Shown: positions 1 to 9,097, counted from the stretch's first letter. The stretch: DNA of 64,000 nucleotides from Hyphomicrobiales bacterium (GCA_900473685.1 UCNE01000009.1:361277-425276); one strand, 5' to 3'. A program made the numbers and translations. Notes: a model not told the origin generated them from the sequence alone.

Positions 1-776
1 ATGCCGACAGCGATGTAGAGCTGCGGGGCAACGACCTTGCCGGTCTGGCCAACCTGCCAGTCGTTCGGGGCATAACCGGCGTCAACGGCAGCGCGCGAGG
101 CGCCGACGGCCGCACCGAGCTTATCGGCCACCGGCAGGATGACTTCCTGGAATTTTTCCGACGAACCGAGTGCACGGCCGCCGGAAATGATGATCTTGGC
201 AGATGTCAGTTCCGGACGGTCCGACGAGGACAGGGCGTCCTTGACGAAGGTCGAGAGGCCCGGATTGGCAGCCGCCGAAATGGTCTCGACCGAGGCCGAG
301 CCACCTTCGCCTGCCGAGGCAAACGAGGCGGTGCGCACGGTGATCACCTTCTTGGCTTCACCGGACTGCACCGTCTGGATGGCGTTGCCGGCATAGATCG
401 GCCGCTTGAACGTGTCGGCCGAAACGACTTCGGTGATTTCCGAAATCTGGGCGATATCCAGCAGCGCTGCAACGCGCGGCAGGACGTTCTTGCCGGTCGA
501 TGTGGCGGCCGAGATGATGGTGTCGTAGGAACCGGCCAGCGAGACGATCAGGGCGGCCAGCGGCTCGGCCAGATTGTTGGCAAGATCACCGCTTTCAGCC
601 AGCAGTACCTTGGAAACGCCGGACAGTTTTGCGGCGGCATCGGCTGCAGCCTTGGCGCCAGCGCCTGCGACCAGCACATGCACGTCGTCGCCGATCTTGG
701 CGGCAGCCGTCAGCGCCTTGGCGGTCTGGTCGGAAAGCGTTGCGTTGTCGTGGTCAGCCAGAAGAAGAATGGCCAT
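1..776 (-). CDS. etfA: Electron transfer flavoprotein alpha subunit, partial (3' end beyond the window)
   Basis: EtfA is the FAD-binding large subunit of the ETF heterodimer. It carries electrons from acyl-CoA and related dehydrogenases to ETF-ubiquinone oxidoreductase. About 258 codons are visible of a family length near 310. The product starts MAILLLADHDNATL. Near the window edge it contains GAAVGASRAAVDAGY and the APNDWQVGQTGKVV segment typical of the C-terminal FAD domain, so only the last fifty or so residues are missing. The start at 776 has an AGGGAG ribosome site about 8 bases upstream. It lies 23 bases downstream of etfB on the same strand, the usual etfBA operon. Confidence 0.95.
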   Translation of the reverse strand, partial: MAILLLADHDNATLSDQTAKALTAAAKIGDDVHVLVAGAGAKAAADAAAKLSGVSKVLLAESGDLANNLAEPLAALIVSLAGSYDTIISAATSTGKNVLPRVAALLDIAQISEITEVVSADTFKRPIYAGNAIQTVQSGEAKKVITVRTASFASAGEGGSASVETISAAANPGLSTFVKDALSSSDRPELTSAKIIISGGRALGSSEKFQEVILPVADKLGAAVGASRAAVDAGYAPNDWQVGQTGKVVAPQLYIAVG

Positions 777-799
777 ATGTAATACTCCCTTTCTGGACC

Positions 800-1549
800 T
801 TAAAGCACGCCGGCTTCGTTCTTGAGCTTGTCGACCAGTTCGGCGACGGTCTTGACCTTGATGCCGGCCTTGCGGCCACCCGGCTCTTCGGTCTTCAGAA
901 CTTTCAGGCGCGGCGCGGTATCGACGCCGAAGTCAGCCGGGCTCTTCTTGTCGAGCGGCTTCTTCTTGGCCTTCATGATGTTTGGCAGCGAGGCATAGCG
1001 CGGCTCATTCAAACGAAGATCGGTGGTCACCACCGCTGGCAGCTTGATCTCGATGGTCTGGAGACCGCCATCGACTTCGCGGGTGACCTGAGCCTTGCCA
1101 TCGCCAAGCTCGATCTTCGAGGCGAACGTGCCCTGGGCCCAGCCGAGCAGCGCCGACAGCATCTGGCCGGTCTGGTTCGAGTCATCATCGATCGCCTGCT
1201 TGCCGACGATGATCAGGCCGGGCTGTTCGGCTTCCGCGACGCCCTTGATGATCTTGGCGACGGCCAACGGCTCGACCGCGTCGTCGGTCTCGACCAGGAT
1301 CGCCCGGTCGGCGCCCATGGCAAGAGCGGTGCGCAAGGTCTCTTCGGCCTTGGCCGGGCCAACGGAGACGACGACCACTTCCTCGACCTTGCCGGCTTCC
1401 TTCAGACGAAGCGCTTCCTCGACCGAAATCTCGTCGAACGGATTCATCGACATCTTCACATTGGCAAGCTCGACCCCGGTGCCATCCGGCTTGACCCGGA
1501 TCTTCACGTTGTAGTCGACGACACGCTTGACGGTGACCAGAACTTTCAT
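800..1549 (-). CDS. etfB: Electron transfer flavoprotein beta subunit
   Basis: EtfB (249 aa, usual length) is the small ETF subunit; it binds AMP structurally and pairs with EtfA. The N-terminus [19 protein letters not shown] and the [19 protein letters not shown] segment are diagnostic. The stretch around residues 180-200 ([20 protein letters not shown]) is the recognition loop by which ETF docks to dehydrogenases. It is the first gene of etfBA. The 276 bases upstream (1550-1825) hold no supported gene and probably carry the promoter; they are more AT-rich than the flanking coding DNA. Confidence 0.97.
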   Translation of the reverse strand: MKVLVTVKRVVDYNVKIRVKPDGTGVELANVKMSMNPFDEISVEEALRLKEAGKVEEVVVVSVGPAKAEETLRTALAMGADRAILVETDDAVEPLAVAKIIKGVAEAEQPGLIIVGKQAIDDDSNQTGQMLSALLGWAQGTFASKIELGDGKAQVTREVDGGLQTIEIKLPAVVTTDLRLNEPRYASLPNIMKAKKKPLDKKSPADFGVDTAPRLKVLKTEEPGGRKAGIKVKTVAELVDKLKNEAGVL

Positions 1550-1825
1550 GATGTCCTTCCTTACGAAACGTTTGCGAGAAAATGCGCTTTAACGCGGCGG
1601 TCTGATTGTCGGTTGGCGACATCGATACGCGTTTTTTCTCCAATTACAATCTTTGCCCATTGCTCCTCTGCAAGATTGCCATGGGAAAAATACTGACGTT
1701 TACGTGCGCGTCAATATTAAATCGAAAAAGCGCAGTCATCTTCTGCGTCACGCCAGCAACGGCGCGTTGTTAAAGCGCTATTTTCAAACGGATATTGCAG
1801 AATTTTCGCCGTTAATCGGCCAAGA

Positions 1826-2620
1826 TCAGGTGGGCCTGCCCCATGGTGTGGGTTTCTTGATCGCCGGGGCAGCAACGGGCGGCGCGTCAACCGTTGCTGC
1901 TTCAACATGCCGCACGGCCCTTGGCGTGACGATCGTGCGGTCGAACAGCGGCACGTCCCGGCGTCGCAAAATGACCACCAGGATCAGCCCGGCAATGATG
2001 CCGCCGACATGCGCACCCCACGACACGTCGCCTTCGGGGTCGATGAGCACCATGAAAAACTGCTGGCCGATCCAGAAGGCCAGCGGAATGAAGGCGGGCA
2101 GGGGCAGCGGAATGCGAAACAGCACCAGCACCCAGACGCGCACCTTCGGATGCAACAGAAAATAGGCGGCGACGACGCCGGAAATGGCACCCGATGCGCC
2201 GATCAGCGGCGCCTGCGATTCCGTGTTGATCAGGCCGTGTGTGAGCGCGCCTGCAGCCGCACAGAGAAGATAGAAGAGGAGGAAACGGAAATGCCCCAGC
2301 GCATCCTCGACATTGTCGCCGAACACCCAGAGGAACAGCATGTTGCCGGCCAGATGCCAAAAATCGCCATGCAGGAAAGAGTAGGTGAGATAGGTGGCGT
2401 CATCGGGAACCAGCACGAGGTTCTGTGCCAGATGCGCATAGTCGAAGGCGATGGCCGGAATATAACCCAGGCCCATCGTCGCTGCATTGGTGAATTCTTC
2501 CGGTACCAGCAGTGGCCCGGTCATCAGCCAGACCAGTGTATTGATGATGATCAGGCTGATCGTGACATACTGGACCTTGATATGCTTCAGGGAATTCGCG
2601 TCGTGCAGCGGTATGAACAT
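1826..2620 (-). CDS. Rhomboid family intramembrane serine protease
   Basis: A 264-residue multi-pass membrane protein of the rhomboid family, which cleaves substrates inside the lipid bilayer. The HGDFWHLAGNMLFLWVFGDN segment in helix 2 gives the conserved H-x3-H-x3-N (oxyanion region). GASGAISGV carries the nucleophilic serine of the GxSG motif, and GAHVGGIIAG carries the catalytic histidine. Both halves of the Ser-His dyad are therefore present and the enzyme should be active. The C-terminal ~35 residues are a soluble Ala/Pro-rich tail. It is transcribed in the same direction as the cobalamin adenosyltransferase upstream. Substrates cannot be inferred. Confidence 0.93.
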   Translation of the reverse strand: MFIPLHDANSLKHIKVQYVTISLIIINTLVWLMTGPLLVPEEFTNAATMGLGYIPAIAFDYAHLAQNLVLVPDDATYLTYSFLHGDFWHLAGNMLFLWVFGDNVEDALGHFRFLLFYLLCAAAGALTHGLINTESQAPLIGASGAISGVVAAYFLLHPKVRVWVLVLFRIPLPLPAFIPLAFWIGQQFFMVLIDPEGDVSWGAHVGGIIAGLILVVILRRRDVPLFDRTIVTPRAVRHVEAATVDAPPVAAPAIKKPTPWGRPT

Positions 2621-2659
2621 AGGCGCGTTGGTCCCTCGAAGCGGTGATCAGCGTCAAGC

Positions 2660-3238
2660 TTACCTGTTTTTCCCGGGAACCCAAAGCACATCCGACTGGC
2701 CCTTGCCGTTGGTCCAGCGTGCAGCGACGAAGAGGAAATCCGAGAGCCTGTTGATATATTCCAGCGCCGGGGCGCTGACGATCTCGCCGTCCATCCGGGC
2801 AAGCTCCACCATCAGCCGCTCGGCCCGCCGGGCAACGGTGCGGGCGATGTGCAATGCGGCTGCGGCACCGCTGCCGCCGGGCAGCACGAACGAGCGCAGC
2901 GGATCGAGGTCGGCGTTTAGCGCGTCGATTTCGGCTTCCAGCCGGCTCACCTGCGCGGCGATGATCCGCAACGGCTCATAGGCCAGCGTTTCGCCGGTAT
3001 CGGGTGTGGAAAGATCGGCGCCAAGGTCGAACAGGTCGTTCTGGATGCGCATCAGCATCGCATCGAGCGTAGCGAGCTCCGGTGTATGCTGGCGTGCCAG
3101 TCCGATAAAGGAATTGGCCTCGTCGATCGTGCCATAGGCATCGACGCGCAGGTCGCTTTTCAGGCGGCGCGGGCCGGTAGCGAGCCCCGTCGTGCCGTCG
3201 TCGCCGGTCTTGGTGTAGATCTTGTTGAGTTTGACCAT
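2660..3238 (-). CDS. PduO-type cob(I)alamin adenosyltransferase
   Basis: ATP:corrinoid adenosyltransferase (192 aa, usual length) converts cob(I)alamin to coenzyme B12. The N-terminal TKTGDDGTTGLATGPRRLKS is the ATP-binding signature of the PduO family. It is followed by DAYGTIDEANSFIGLAR, and the C-terminal half has RTVARRAERLMVEL with the conserved arginines, then INRLSDFLFVAAR. It lies 3 bases downstream of the small HIG1-domain gene, so the two are probably co-transcribed. I looked for a cobalamin riboswitch just upstream and there is no room for one. Confidence 0.95.
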   Translation of the reverse strand: MVKLNKIYTKTGDDGTTGLATGPRRLKSDLRVDAYGTIDEANSFIGLARQHTPELATLDAMLMRIQNDLFDLGADLSTPDTGETLAYEPLRIIAAQVSRLEAEIDALNADLDPLRSFVLPGGSGAAAALHIARTVARRAERLMVELARMDGEIVSAPALEYINRLSDFLFVAARWTNGKGQSDVLWVPGKNR

Positions 3239-3241
3239 CGC

Positions 3242-3439
3242 TCAGCGGCCGCCGCCGGTGAGCCACAGGGTCAGCATGATCAGGACGATCGCGACCGCTT
3301 GCAGGAACACGCGGGCCTGCATCAGCTTGTTGGATGTGTTGCCGTCGCCGCCCTTCGCCATGTGCACAAGGCCGCGGACCAGAACGATGGCGACAAGGCC
3401 CATGACGAGCAATGTCAAACCGGTGAGAAAACTATGCAT
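3242..3439 (-). CDS. Twin-transmembrane HIG1-domain protein
   Basis: A 65-residue protein with two hydrophobic helices (about residues 5-24 and 44-62) joined by a polar loop GGDGNTSNKLMQARVFLQ. This matches the small 'twin transmembrane' HIG1-like proteins common in alphaproteobacteria. Mitochondrial relatives associate with cytochrome oxidase; the bacterial role is not settled. The gene is packed tightly against the cobalamin adenosyltransferase (3 bases) and 23 bases downstream of an SDR gene. Confidence 0.85.
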   Translation of the reverse strand: MHSFLTGLTLLVMGLVAIVLVRGLVHMAKGGDGNTSNKLMQARVFLQAVAIVLIMLTLWLTGGGR

Positions 3440-3462
3440 GTGACTTACCCTTGCCTTTCAGC

Positions 3463-4296
3463 TCAGCCGAGGCGGCCGATGAAACGATAGAACAGCCCGG
3501 CCGGCAGCAGTTTCTTCAAAAGCGCACCGTGTTTGGCCGGCTGCGTCACGATGTAATGCGGCTTCGGCTTCTTCGCGGTCAATGCGCGTTTCAGCGCAGT
3601 ATACACCGCATCGGGCTCGAGCTTGCCTCTTGCCGGCGCACTATCGCCCTTCAACCGCCGCAGCTGCTTTTCATATTCCACGGCATGCACCGATCCCTTG
3701 AGGTCGATGAAGCGCTCGATATTGATCAGCGCATTGGCGGTAAAGCGTGAGGTGATCGGTCCCGGCTCGATCAGGCTTACCTCGATACCGCTGCCTTCAA
3801 GCTCCATGCGCATGGTTAGCGTCAGGCCTTCCAGAGCGAACTTCGAAGCATTATACGCGCCGCGCCATTTATAGGGAACAATTCCAAGGATAGATGAGCA
3901 CTGGACGATGCGTCCGTGGCCCTGCGTCCGCATCGCCGGGATGACCCGCCGCGTCAGGTCGTGCCAGCCAATGACATTGGTTTCCATCTGCAGCCGCAGT
4001 GCCTCCACCGGCAAGTCCTCGACGGCACCCGCCTGGCCATAGGCGCCGTTGTTGAACAGCGCATCCAGCCTGCCGCCCGTTCGGGCAAACACATCATCCA
4101 CGAGTTTGGCGATAGTCTCCGGTTTGGTATAATCCATCACGAAAGCTTCGATGCCGTCGTTTTCGAGTGCCGTCAGATCCTCCGCCTTCCGGACCGTGGC
4201 AAAGACCTGCCAGCCGTCCTTCAGGAGCGCGCGGGCGCACCAGGCACCGATGCCGGACGAGCAGCCGGTGACGATTATCGAGGGACGGTCAGTCAT
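3463..4296 (-). CDS. SDR family NAD(P)-dependent oxidoreductase
   Basis: Classical short-chain dehydrogenase (277 aa). The cofactor motif TGCSSGIG is at residues 10-17, the FNNGAYG equivalent of NNAG near residue 85, the catalytic Ser within CSSILG and the YNASK Tyr-Lys pair near residue 155. Within the SDR superfamily it resembles the 'SDR family oxidoreductase' group that retains a long C-terminal region after the active site. It is the first gene of a possible minus-strand operon with the HIG1 protein, adenosyltransferase and rhomboid. The substrate is unknown. Confidence 0.9.
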   Translation of the reverse strand: MTDRPSIIVTGCSSGIGAWCARALLKDGWQVFATVRKAEDLTALENDGIEAFVMDYTKPETIAKLVDDVFARTGGRLDALFNNGAYGQAGAVEDLPVEALRLQMETNVIGWHDLTRRVIPAMRTQGHGRIVQCSSILGIVPYKWRGAYNASKFALEGLTLTMRMELEGSGIEVSLIEPGPITSRFTANALINIERFIDLKGSVHAVEYEKQLRRLKGDSAPARGKLEPDAVYTALKRALTAKKPKPHYIVTQPAKHGALLKKLLPAGLFYRFIGRLG

Positions 4297-4389
4297 AATG
4301 GATCGTTTCCTGTAGAAATTGCTGCCCGGTTTCCCATATTCATGAACGGGTTACAATCGCAGTCGCATGGTCAGACAGTTGGAGAGAGA

Positions 4390-5322
4390 ATGCCGGCTTT
4401 CATTCGCATAGCCTGGAAGGTCGTCTTCGATGCCGTCTGGCATTTCAGTGAAGACGATGGCTGGGCCATGGCGAGCCATGTGGCGCTCTCCACTCTGCTT
4501 GCGATCTTTCCATTCCTGATCTTCGGCACCGCGCTCGGCAGCTTTCTGGGGGCCGATCAGTTTGCAACAACGGCGGTTCATTTCATCTTCGATACCTGGC
4601 CGGAATCGATCGCCAAGCCGATTTCCGATGAAGTGGTGCGGGTTCTGACCATCCCGCGCGGTGGCCTGCTGACTGTGTCGGTTCTGGCTGCCGCCTATTT
4701 CGCCTCCAATGGCGTCGAGGCGTTGCGTGTCTCGCTCAACCGTGCCTATCGGGTTGCCGAAAGCCGTCAATGGTACAAGACGCGGCTTGCAAGTCTCGCC
4801 TTCGTTCTGGCTGGTGTGCTGGTACTGGCAATGGTCAGCCTGCTGCTTGTCGCGGTGCCGCTCGCCGTCCGCTATGCCGGAACCTATCTGCCCTGGTTCA
4901 ACGGCCTCCTGTCCATGATCGACAGCTGGAGCCTCGTCGGCGTGTTCGTCATGCTGGCCACCGGCCTCATCGTCAGCCATCTCTGGCTGCCGGATGGCCG
5001 CCGCAAAATCATGGATGTCCTGCCGGGCATCATCCTGACGCTGATCGCCTGGTCGGTCGGTGCCTATGTCTTTGCGTCCTACATTACCACTTTTGCCACC
5101 TACGTTTCGACCTATGCCGGCCTCGCCTCGATCATGATCGCGCTGGTTTTCCTCTATATCGTCGGGGTCATCTTCATCCTCGGCGCGGAGATCAATGCGG
5201 CGATCATGAAATACAAGGTCAAGCGCATGGTGATGCGCCACATCATGGGGCGCAGACAGGAGGAGGTGAAGGTGGAAACAGCACCGGAGGAGGCTGAGCC
5301 CCCCCGGCAAAACGTCCTATAG
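4390..5322 (+). CDS. YihY/virulence factor BrkB family inner-membrane protein
   Basis: A 310-residue polytopic membrane protein of the YihY/BrkB family (function unsettled; long mis-called RNase BN). It has the family's DGWAMASHVALSTLLAIFPF first helix, six hydrophobic segments and the FASYITTFATYVSTYAGLAS stretch before the last helix. The C-terminal ~40 residues are acidic and cytoplasmic. I chose the ATG at 4390 because GGAGAG sits 4-5 bases upstream; an in-frame ATG at 4341 would add 16 residues. The 3' end overlaps gluQ by six bases on the opposite strand. Confidence 0.9.
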   Translation: MPAFIRIAWKVVFDAVWHFSEDDGWAMASHVALSTLLAIFPFLIFGTALGSFLGADQFATTAVHFIFDTWPESIAKPISDEVVRVLTIPRGGLLTVSVLAAAYFASNGVEALRVSLNRAYRVAESRQWYKTRLASLAFVLAGVLVLAMVSLLLVAVPLAVRYAGTYLPWFNGLLSMIDSWSLVGVFVMLATGLIVSHLWLPDGRRKIMDVLPGIILTLIAWSVGAYVFASYITTFATYVSTYAGLASIMIALVFLYIVGVIFILGAEINAAIMKYKVKRMVMRHIMGRRQEEVKVETAPEEAEPPRQNVL

Positions 5323-6204
5323 GATCATCGCCCTTATATCGTCAGCCGTCTTGCCCGCCTCGCGGAACGCGGCGATGCCGGTATCCCGGTTGCTCTTCGA
5401 CAGTTTGCGTCCATCCGGACCAAGGATCAGCCGGTGGTGATGATAGATGGGTTCCGGCATGCCAAGCAGGCCTTGCAGCAGGCGGTGCACGGATGTCGCA
5501 TGGAAGAGATCGTTGCCGCGGACCACGTGGCTCACTCCCTGCAAGGCATCATCGACGGTCACCGCCAGATGATAGCTCGATGGCGCATCCGAGCGCGACA
5601 GCACGACATCGCCCCAGGCGGCCGGATTGGCCGTGATCACACCGGTTTGTCCATCCGGACAGGCGCCGTTCTCTTGCCACGTCAGCGGCTTGTTCAAGTC
5701 AGTCAGTGCCTTGGCCATGTCCAGCCGCCAGGCGTGCGGCTTGCCGCTGGCGAGCAAACGTTGCCGCGCATCGGCCGAAAGCGTGCGTTCCTGCCCTGGA
5801 TAAAGCGGCGCGCCGTCCGGATCGCGCGGCCAGGGTTTACCCTTCGCCTCGAACTCGGCCACTGCCGCCTTGATCGCCCCGCGTGTCAAAAAGGCTGGAT
5901 AGACGAGGCTCCTATCTATCAACTGGCCGAGCGCCTCCCGGTAAAGATCGAGATGCTCCGATTGCCGCCGCACCGGCTTTTCCCAGTCGAGCCCCAGCCA
6001 TTCCAGGTCCTCGACGATCCCGGCTTCGAATTCCGGCGTGCACCGGGCAATATCGATATCTTCGATCCGCAGCAGGAAGCGCCCGCGCCCTGCCTTGGCC
6101 ATGTCATGATTGAGAATGGCCGAGAGCGCATGGCCCAGATGAAGCTGGCCGTTCGGGCTGGGCGCGAACCGGAACACCGGTTGTTTTGACACAGTCTTGT
6201 TCAT
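5317..6204 (-). CDS. gluQ: Glutamyl-Q tRNA(Asp) synthetase
   Basis: GluQ-RS (YadB, 295 aa) attaches glutamate to queuosine in the anticodon of tRNA-Asp. It is a truncated glutamyl-tRNA synthetase without the anticodon-binding domain, and the length here fits that. FRFAPSPNGQLHLGHALSA carries the HIGH-type motif and GRKLSKSNRD the KMSKS-type motif. LLRIEDIDIARC is the conserved glutamate-binding region. The start at 6204 has AAGAAG upstream. A longer reading frame runs to 6348 but would pass into the start of the divergent glycosylase gene. Confidence 0.95.
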   Translation of the reverse strand: MNKTVSKQPVFRFAPSPNGQLHLGHALSAILNHDMAKAGRGRFLLRIEDIDIARCTPEFEAGIVEDLEWLGLDWEKPVRRQSEHLDLYREALGQLIDRSLVYPAFLTRGAIKAAVAEFEAKGKPWPRDPDGAPLYPGQERTLSADARQRLLASGKPHAWRLDMAKALTDLNKPLTWQENGACPDGQTGVITANPAAWGDVVLSRSDAPSSYHLAVTVDDALQGVSHVVRGNDLFHATSVHRLLQGLLGMPEPIYHHHRLILGPDGRKLSKSNRDTGIAAFREAGKTADDIRAMIL

Positions 6205-6292
6205 AATTTCTTCTTGGCATGGAAGCGCACTTCCGGCCATCGATTTTGCCCTTATATAACCCCAACGCCGATGGCGCAGCGGAGGGCTCAAG

Positions 6293-6940
6293 ATGCGGAT
6301 CATCCGCACGCACGAGGATATCAATGCCGGTCTCAGCGGGCTGGTCATGCTTGATGCGCGGCTGGAGCATGTCGTCTCGAAGGCCGGCCCGGTGCCGTTG
6401 CGCCGCGCCGATCCCGGCTATCGCGGCATCGCCAATATCATCGTCTCGCAGATGGTTTCCAAGGCCAGCGCCGCGGCGATCTGGAACCGTATGGAAGCGG
6501 CACTCGGCGCGATTGATGCGGTCAGCGTTACGGCGATGTCCGATGATGACTGCAGGCAGGTTGGCCTGTCGCGCGCCAAGGCCGATACGCTCAGGCTTGT
6601 CGCCCGCGCGGTGCTGGACGGCGAACTCGATCTGGAGGCGATCTGTTCGATAGAGGGCAGTGCGGCGATCCGCGAAATGACGGCGATCAAGGGTGTCGGC
6701 CGCTGGACGGCGGAGGTCTATCTGCTGTTCTGCGCCGGTCATCCGGACGTGTTTCCGGTCGGTGACGTGGCGCTGCAGAATGCTGTCGGTCACGCATTGA
6801 TGCTGGAGATGCGCCCCTCGGTGCGCGAGCTTGATTCGCTGACCGAACTCTGGGCGCCGTGGCGCAGTGTCGCCGCGCGTCTTTTCTGGGCCTATTATGC
6901 CACCGAAATGCGCCGGGACGGCACACCGGCCGCCCTTTAA
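6293..6940 (+). CDS. DNA-3-methyladenine glycosylase (AlkA/HhH-GPD family)
   Basis: Base-excision repair glycosylase (215 aa) of the HhH-GPD superfamily. The helix-hairpin-helix is TAIKGVGRWTAEVYLLFCAG (about residues 127-146). It is followed by HPDVFPVGDVAL, in which the Asp of the GD pair is the expected catalytic residue. NIIVSQMVSKASAAAIW matches the first HhH-GPD helix. It probably removes alkylated purines. It is divergent from gluQ; the 88-base gap must carry both promoters. Confidence 0.93.
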   Translation: MRIIRTHEDINAGLSGLVMLDARLEHVVSKAGPVPLRRADPGYRGIANIIVSQMVSKASAAAIWNRMEAALGAIDAVSVTAMSDDDCRQVGLSRAKADTLRLVARAVLDGELDLEAICSIEGSAAIREMTAIKGVGRWTAEVYLLFCAGHPDVFPVGDVALQNAVGHALMLEMRPSVRELDSLTELWAPWRSVAARLFWAYYATEMRRDGTPAAL

Positions 6941-7048
6941 GTCAAAAAGCGAATCTTTTGTTTCCTTTTTCCTTTTGGCTTCACAATCCTGACGCAACGG
7001 GCCTAATATAGAAGATGCAGGTGCCGAATCGAGCAGGAGTATACTGGC

Positions 7049-7606
7049 TTGACGATTGCAGTCTCACCACACGGCCTCCCGGCGCTCGTGCTGAACGCTG
7101 ACTATAGGCCGCTGAGTTATTACCCCTTGTCGCTGTGGTCCTGGCAGGACGCGATCAAGGCCGTTTTCCTAGACCGTGTGCATATCCTGGCCGAATACGA
7201 TCATCAGGTCTCTTCTCCCAGTTTTTCCATGCGCCTGCCAAGTGTCGTCTGCCTGAAAAGCTATGTGCAGCCGTCCCGCCATCCGGCCTTCACCCGGTTC
7301 AACGTGTTCCTGCGTGACCGGTTCGAATGCCAGTATTGCGGATCGCCGGATGATCTGACCTTCGATCACGTGATCCCGCGCTGCTGCGGCGGCCAGACCA
7401 CCTGGGAAAATGTCGTTGCCGCGTGTTCGCCCTGCAATCTGCGCAAGGGCGGCAAGCTGCCGCGCCATGCCGGCATGTTCCCGCATCAGAAGCCGTTCCA
7501 CCCGACGGTGCAGGACCTGCACAACAACGGCCGACTGTTCCCGCCAAACCATCTGCATGACAGTTGGATGGACTATCTCTACTGGGATGTCGAACTGCAG
7601 CCTTAG
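7049..7606 (+). CDS. HNH endonuclease
   Basis: A 185-residue HNH nuclease domain protein. CQYCG and CSPCN are the two zinc-binding CxxC pairs, and TFDHVIPRCCGGQTTWENVV gives the D-H and N residues of the beta-beta-alpha-metal fold. The N-terminal ALVLNADYRPLSYYPLSLW block is conserved in a housekeeping rhizobial/cyanobacterial HNH family, so this is not an obvious restriction or intron enzyme. There is no ATG before residue 68; the TTG at 7049 follows AGGAG by ten bases. No partner methylase is nearby. Confidence 0.88.
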   Translation: MTIAVSPHGLPALVLNADYRPLSYYPLSLWSWQDAIKAVFLDRVHILAEYDHQVSSPSFSMRLPSVVCLKSYVQPSRHPAFTRFNVFLRDRFECQYCGSPDDLTFDHVIPRCCGGQTTWENVVAACSPCNLRKGGKLPRHAGMFPHQKPFHPTVQDLHNNGRLFPPNHLHDSWMDYLYWDVELQP

Positions 7607-7652
7607 TGGTTCTGAGCATTTCTGAAGAGTAGGCCAAGGCAGGTAACCCCAA

Positions 7653-7800
7653 GCCCCTCCGTCATTCCTGTCCTCGGGTTTGGCCCGAGGGATGTCACAG
7701 GTTGCCAGCCACGCAACATCCGTCGCGTGAAAACAGTCCTACGCGCCGCAGACGCGGCGCGACTGGAGCCCCACCCAAGGGCGAGGAAGACGGGTGGTGA
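7653..7800. repeat. Rhizobial intergenic palindromic element, copy 1
   Basis: About 148 bases between the HNH and dsbB genes. It starts with CCTCCGTCATTCCTG and ends with GGGCGAGGAAGACGGG, an imperfect terminal inverted repeat. Internal palindromes are TCGGGTTTGGCCCGA and GCGCCGCAGACGCGGCGC. Related elements occur at 28905-29020 and 52334-52462. It is non-coding and resembles the mosaic palindromic elements known from rhizobia. Confidence 0.75.
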
Positions 7801-7803
7801 GGT

Positions 7804-8325
7804 TTAAGCTTTTGCAGCGCCACGCAATGCGATTGCCGCTAGGATCAGGCTGGCGATGACATTCCATCCCGCAAAGGAAAGCCCCAGAACCCGCAGGGCC
7901 GCATCGCCACAGGACGGGCCGTGCTTGCTGTCGAGATCCCCGAGCAGGTCGCCGACATTGCCGGAGACGCCGGCAGCCGAGGTGGCGCAGGTCGCAGGTC
8001 CTTCCCAGAAATGCCATTCGACCCCGGCGTGGTAGACGCCGATCCCGGCACCCACCAGCATCAGGATACCGATTGCCACGAGCAGCGCTCGCGTCGTCCA
8101 GGCTGGCAGTTTGAGAACTGAAGCCGCGATCGCGACGATACCGATCGGAATGCCCCAGTAGTAGGGCGTGCGCTGCATCAGGCAGAGCGCGCAGGGGATA
8201 TAGCCGCCGATATGCTCGAAGGCGAGCGCACCGCCGACGGTGCCTGTCATGCCGAGTGTGGCAAGGACGGACGGAACAAGGCCGCGGGAAGACTGGGGCA
8301 GGGATGCGCTCACGGAAGGCTCCAT
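7804..8325 (-). CDS. dsbB: Disulfide bond formation protein B
   Basis: DsbB-family inner-membrane quinone reductase (173 aa) that re-oxidises DsbA. GGYIPCALCLMQRTPYY carries the first redox CxxC and the conserved arginine after it. The second periplasmic loop has two cysteines, in PATCATS and GPSCGD. Four hydrophobic helices are visible. The ATG at 8325 is used; a TTG at 8340 overlapping the upstream gene is the alternative. It is transcribed with the YqaA-like gene upstream. Confidence 0.9.
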   Translation of the reverse strand: MEPSVSASLPQSSRGLVPSVLATLGMTGTVGGALAFEHIGGYIPCALCLMQRTPYYWGIPIGIVAIAASVLKLPAWTTRALLVAIGILMLVGAGIGVYHAGVEWHFWEGPATCATSAAGVSGNVGDLLGDLDSKHGPSCGDAALRVLGLSFAGWNVIASLILAAIALRGAAKA

Positions 8326-8332
8326 CGGGATA

Positions 8333-8920
8333 TCAGGCAAGAAAACGGTAGGCGGCGAACAGGGCGATCAGCAGGCCGGCGGCGGCGGCGGCCAGCAGGC
8401 CGAGGCGCTTTTCGATAAAGTCGCGGATCTCTTCGCCATAGCGCTGCAGCAGCCAGGCCAGAAGGAAGAAACGCGCGCCACGGGCAATGATCGCCGAAAT
8501 GATAAACAGCCCGAGATTGATGTTTGCGGCGCCGGACAGAATGGTCACCACCTTGATCGGCGGCAGATGGGCGAGGCCGGAGGTGACGAGCAGAAGCACC
8601 AGCATCTCGTAGCCGACCGATGCCTTCATCGTCTCGAAAGCTTCGAGCTTGCCGTAGAAATGCAGGATAGGCTTGGCCAGTGCCTCGAAAGCGTAGTGGC
8701 CGATATACCAGCCGGCAATGCCGCCGAGTACGGAAGCGATCGTTGCCACCAGCGCGTAACGGTAGGCCCGTTCCGGCCGGGCAAGCGCCATCGGCAGGAA
8801 CAGAACGTCGGCTGGAACCAGGAAGACGGAACTTTCGACGAAAGCAATGACTGCAAGCCACGCTTCGGCAGATTTCCGGGCGGCGAGCGACATGGTCCAG
8901 TCGTAAAGGCGTCGAAGCAT
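8333..8920 (-). CDS. YqaA/DedA-like (VTT domain) membrane protein
   Basis: A 195-residue membrane protein of the YqaA branch of the DedA/SNARE-associated (VTT) superfamily, thought to move or flip lipids. Typical blocks are AFVESSVFLVPADVLFLPMALARP, GGIAGWYIGHYAFEALAKP and LVTSGLAHLPPIKVVTILSG. Four to five helices are predicted by eye. The start at 8920 is preceded by GGAA; longer readings to 9001 run toward the tRNA gene. The stop lies 7 bases before the dsbB ATG, suggesting translational coupling. Confidence 0.88.
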   Translation of the reverse strand: MLRRLYDWTMSLAARKSAEAWLAVIAFVESSVFLVPADVLFLPMALARPERAYRYALVATIASVLGGIAGWYIGHYAFEALAKPILHFYGKLEAFETMKASVGYEMLVLLLVTSGLAHLPPIKVVTILSGAANINLGLFIISAIIARGARFFLLAWLLQRYGEEIRDFIEKRLGLLAAAAAGLLIALFAAYRFLA

Positions 8921-9097
8921 CAAGCATTTCCAGTTTCGGTTCCTGCCTTTTAGGCAGGATTGGCCATGCTGTAAATGATTTGCTGCAGATGCGAATTGCA
9001 CAGTTTTGTGATTCTCGCCCGCCGATCTTCAAAATCCCGGTTGACCGCTCCGAAAAGGTTCGTGTAAACGCTTTTTGCTACCCCGAAAGGTATCCGT

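Noticed and set aside
3239..3462. Cobalamin riboswitch before the adenosyltransferase gene
   Set aside because: Only three bases separate it from the upstream gene, and no B12-box sequence was seen.
4351..5310. A 319-codon frame antisense to the YihY gene
   Set aside because: Translation is rich in Asp, Arg, Gln and His without any family pattern; the plus-strand membrane protein is clear.
7049..7606. HNH endonuclease as part of a defence or restriction system
   Set aside because: It belongs to a housekeeping-like HNH family, and neighbours are repair, redox and tRNA genes with no methylase or other defence component.
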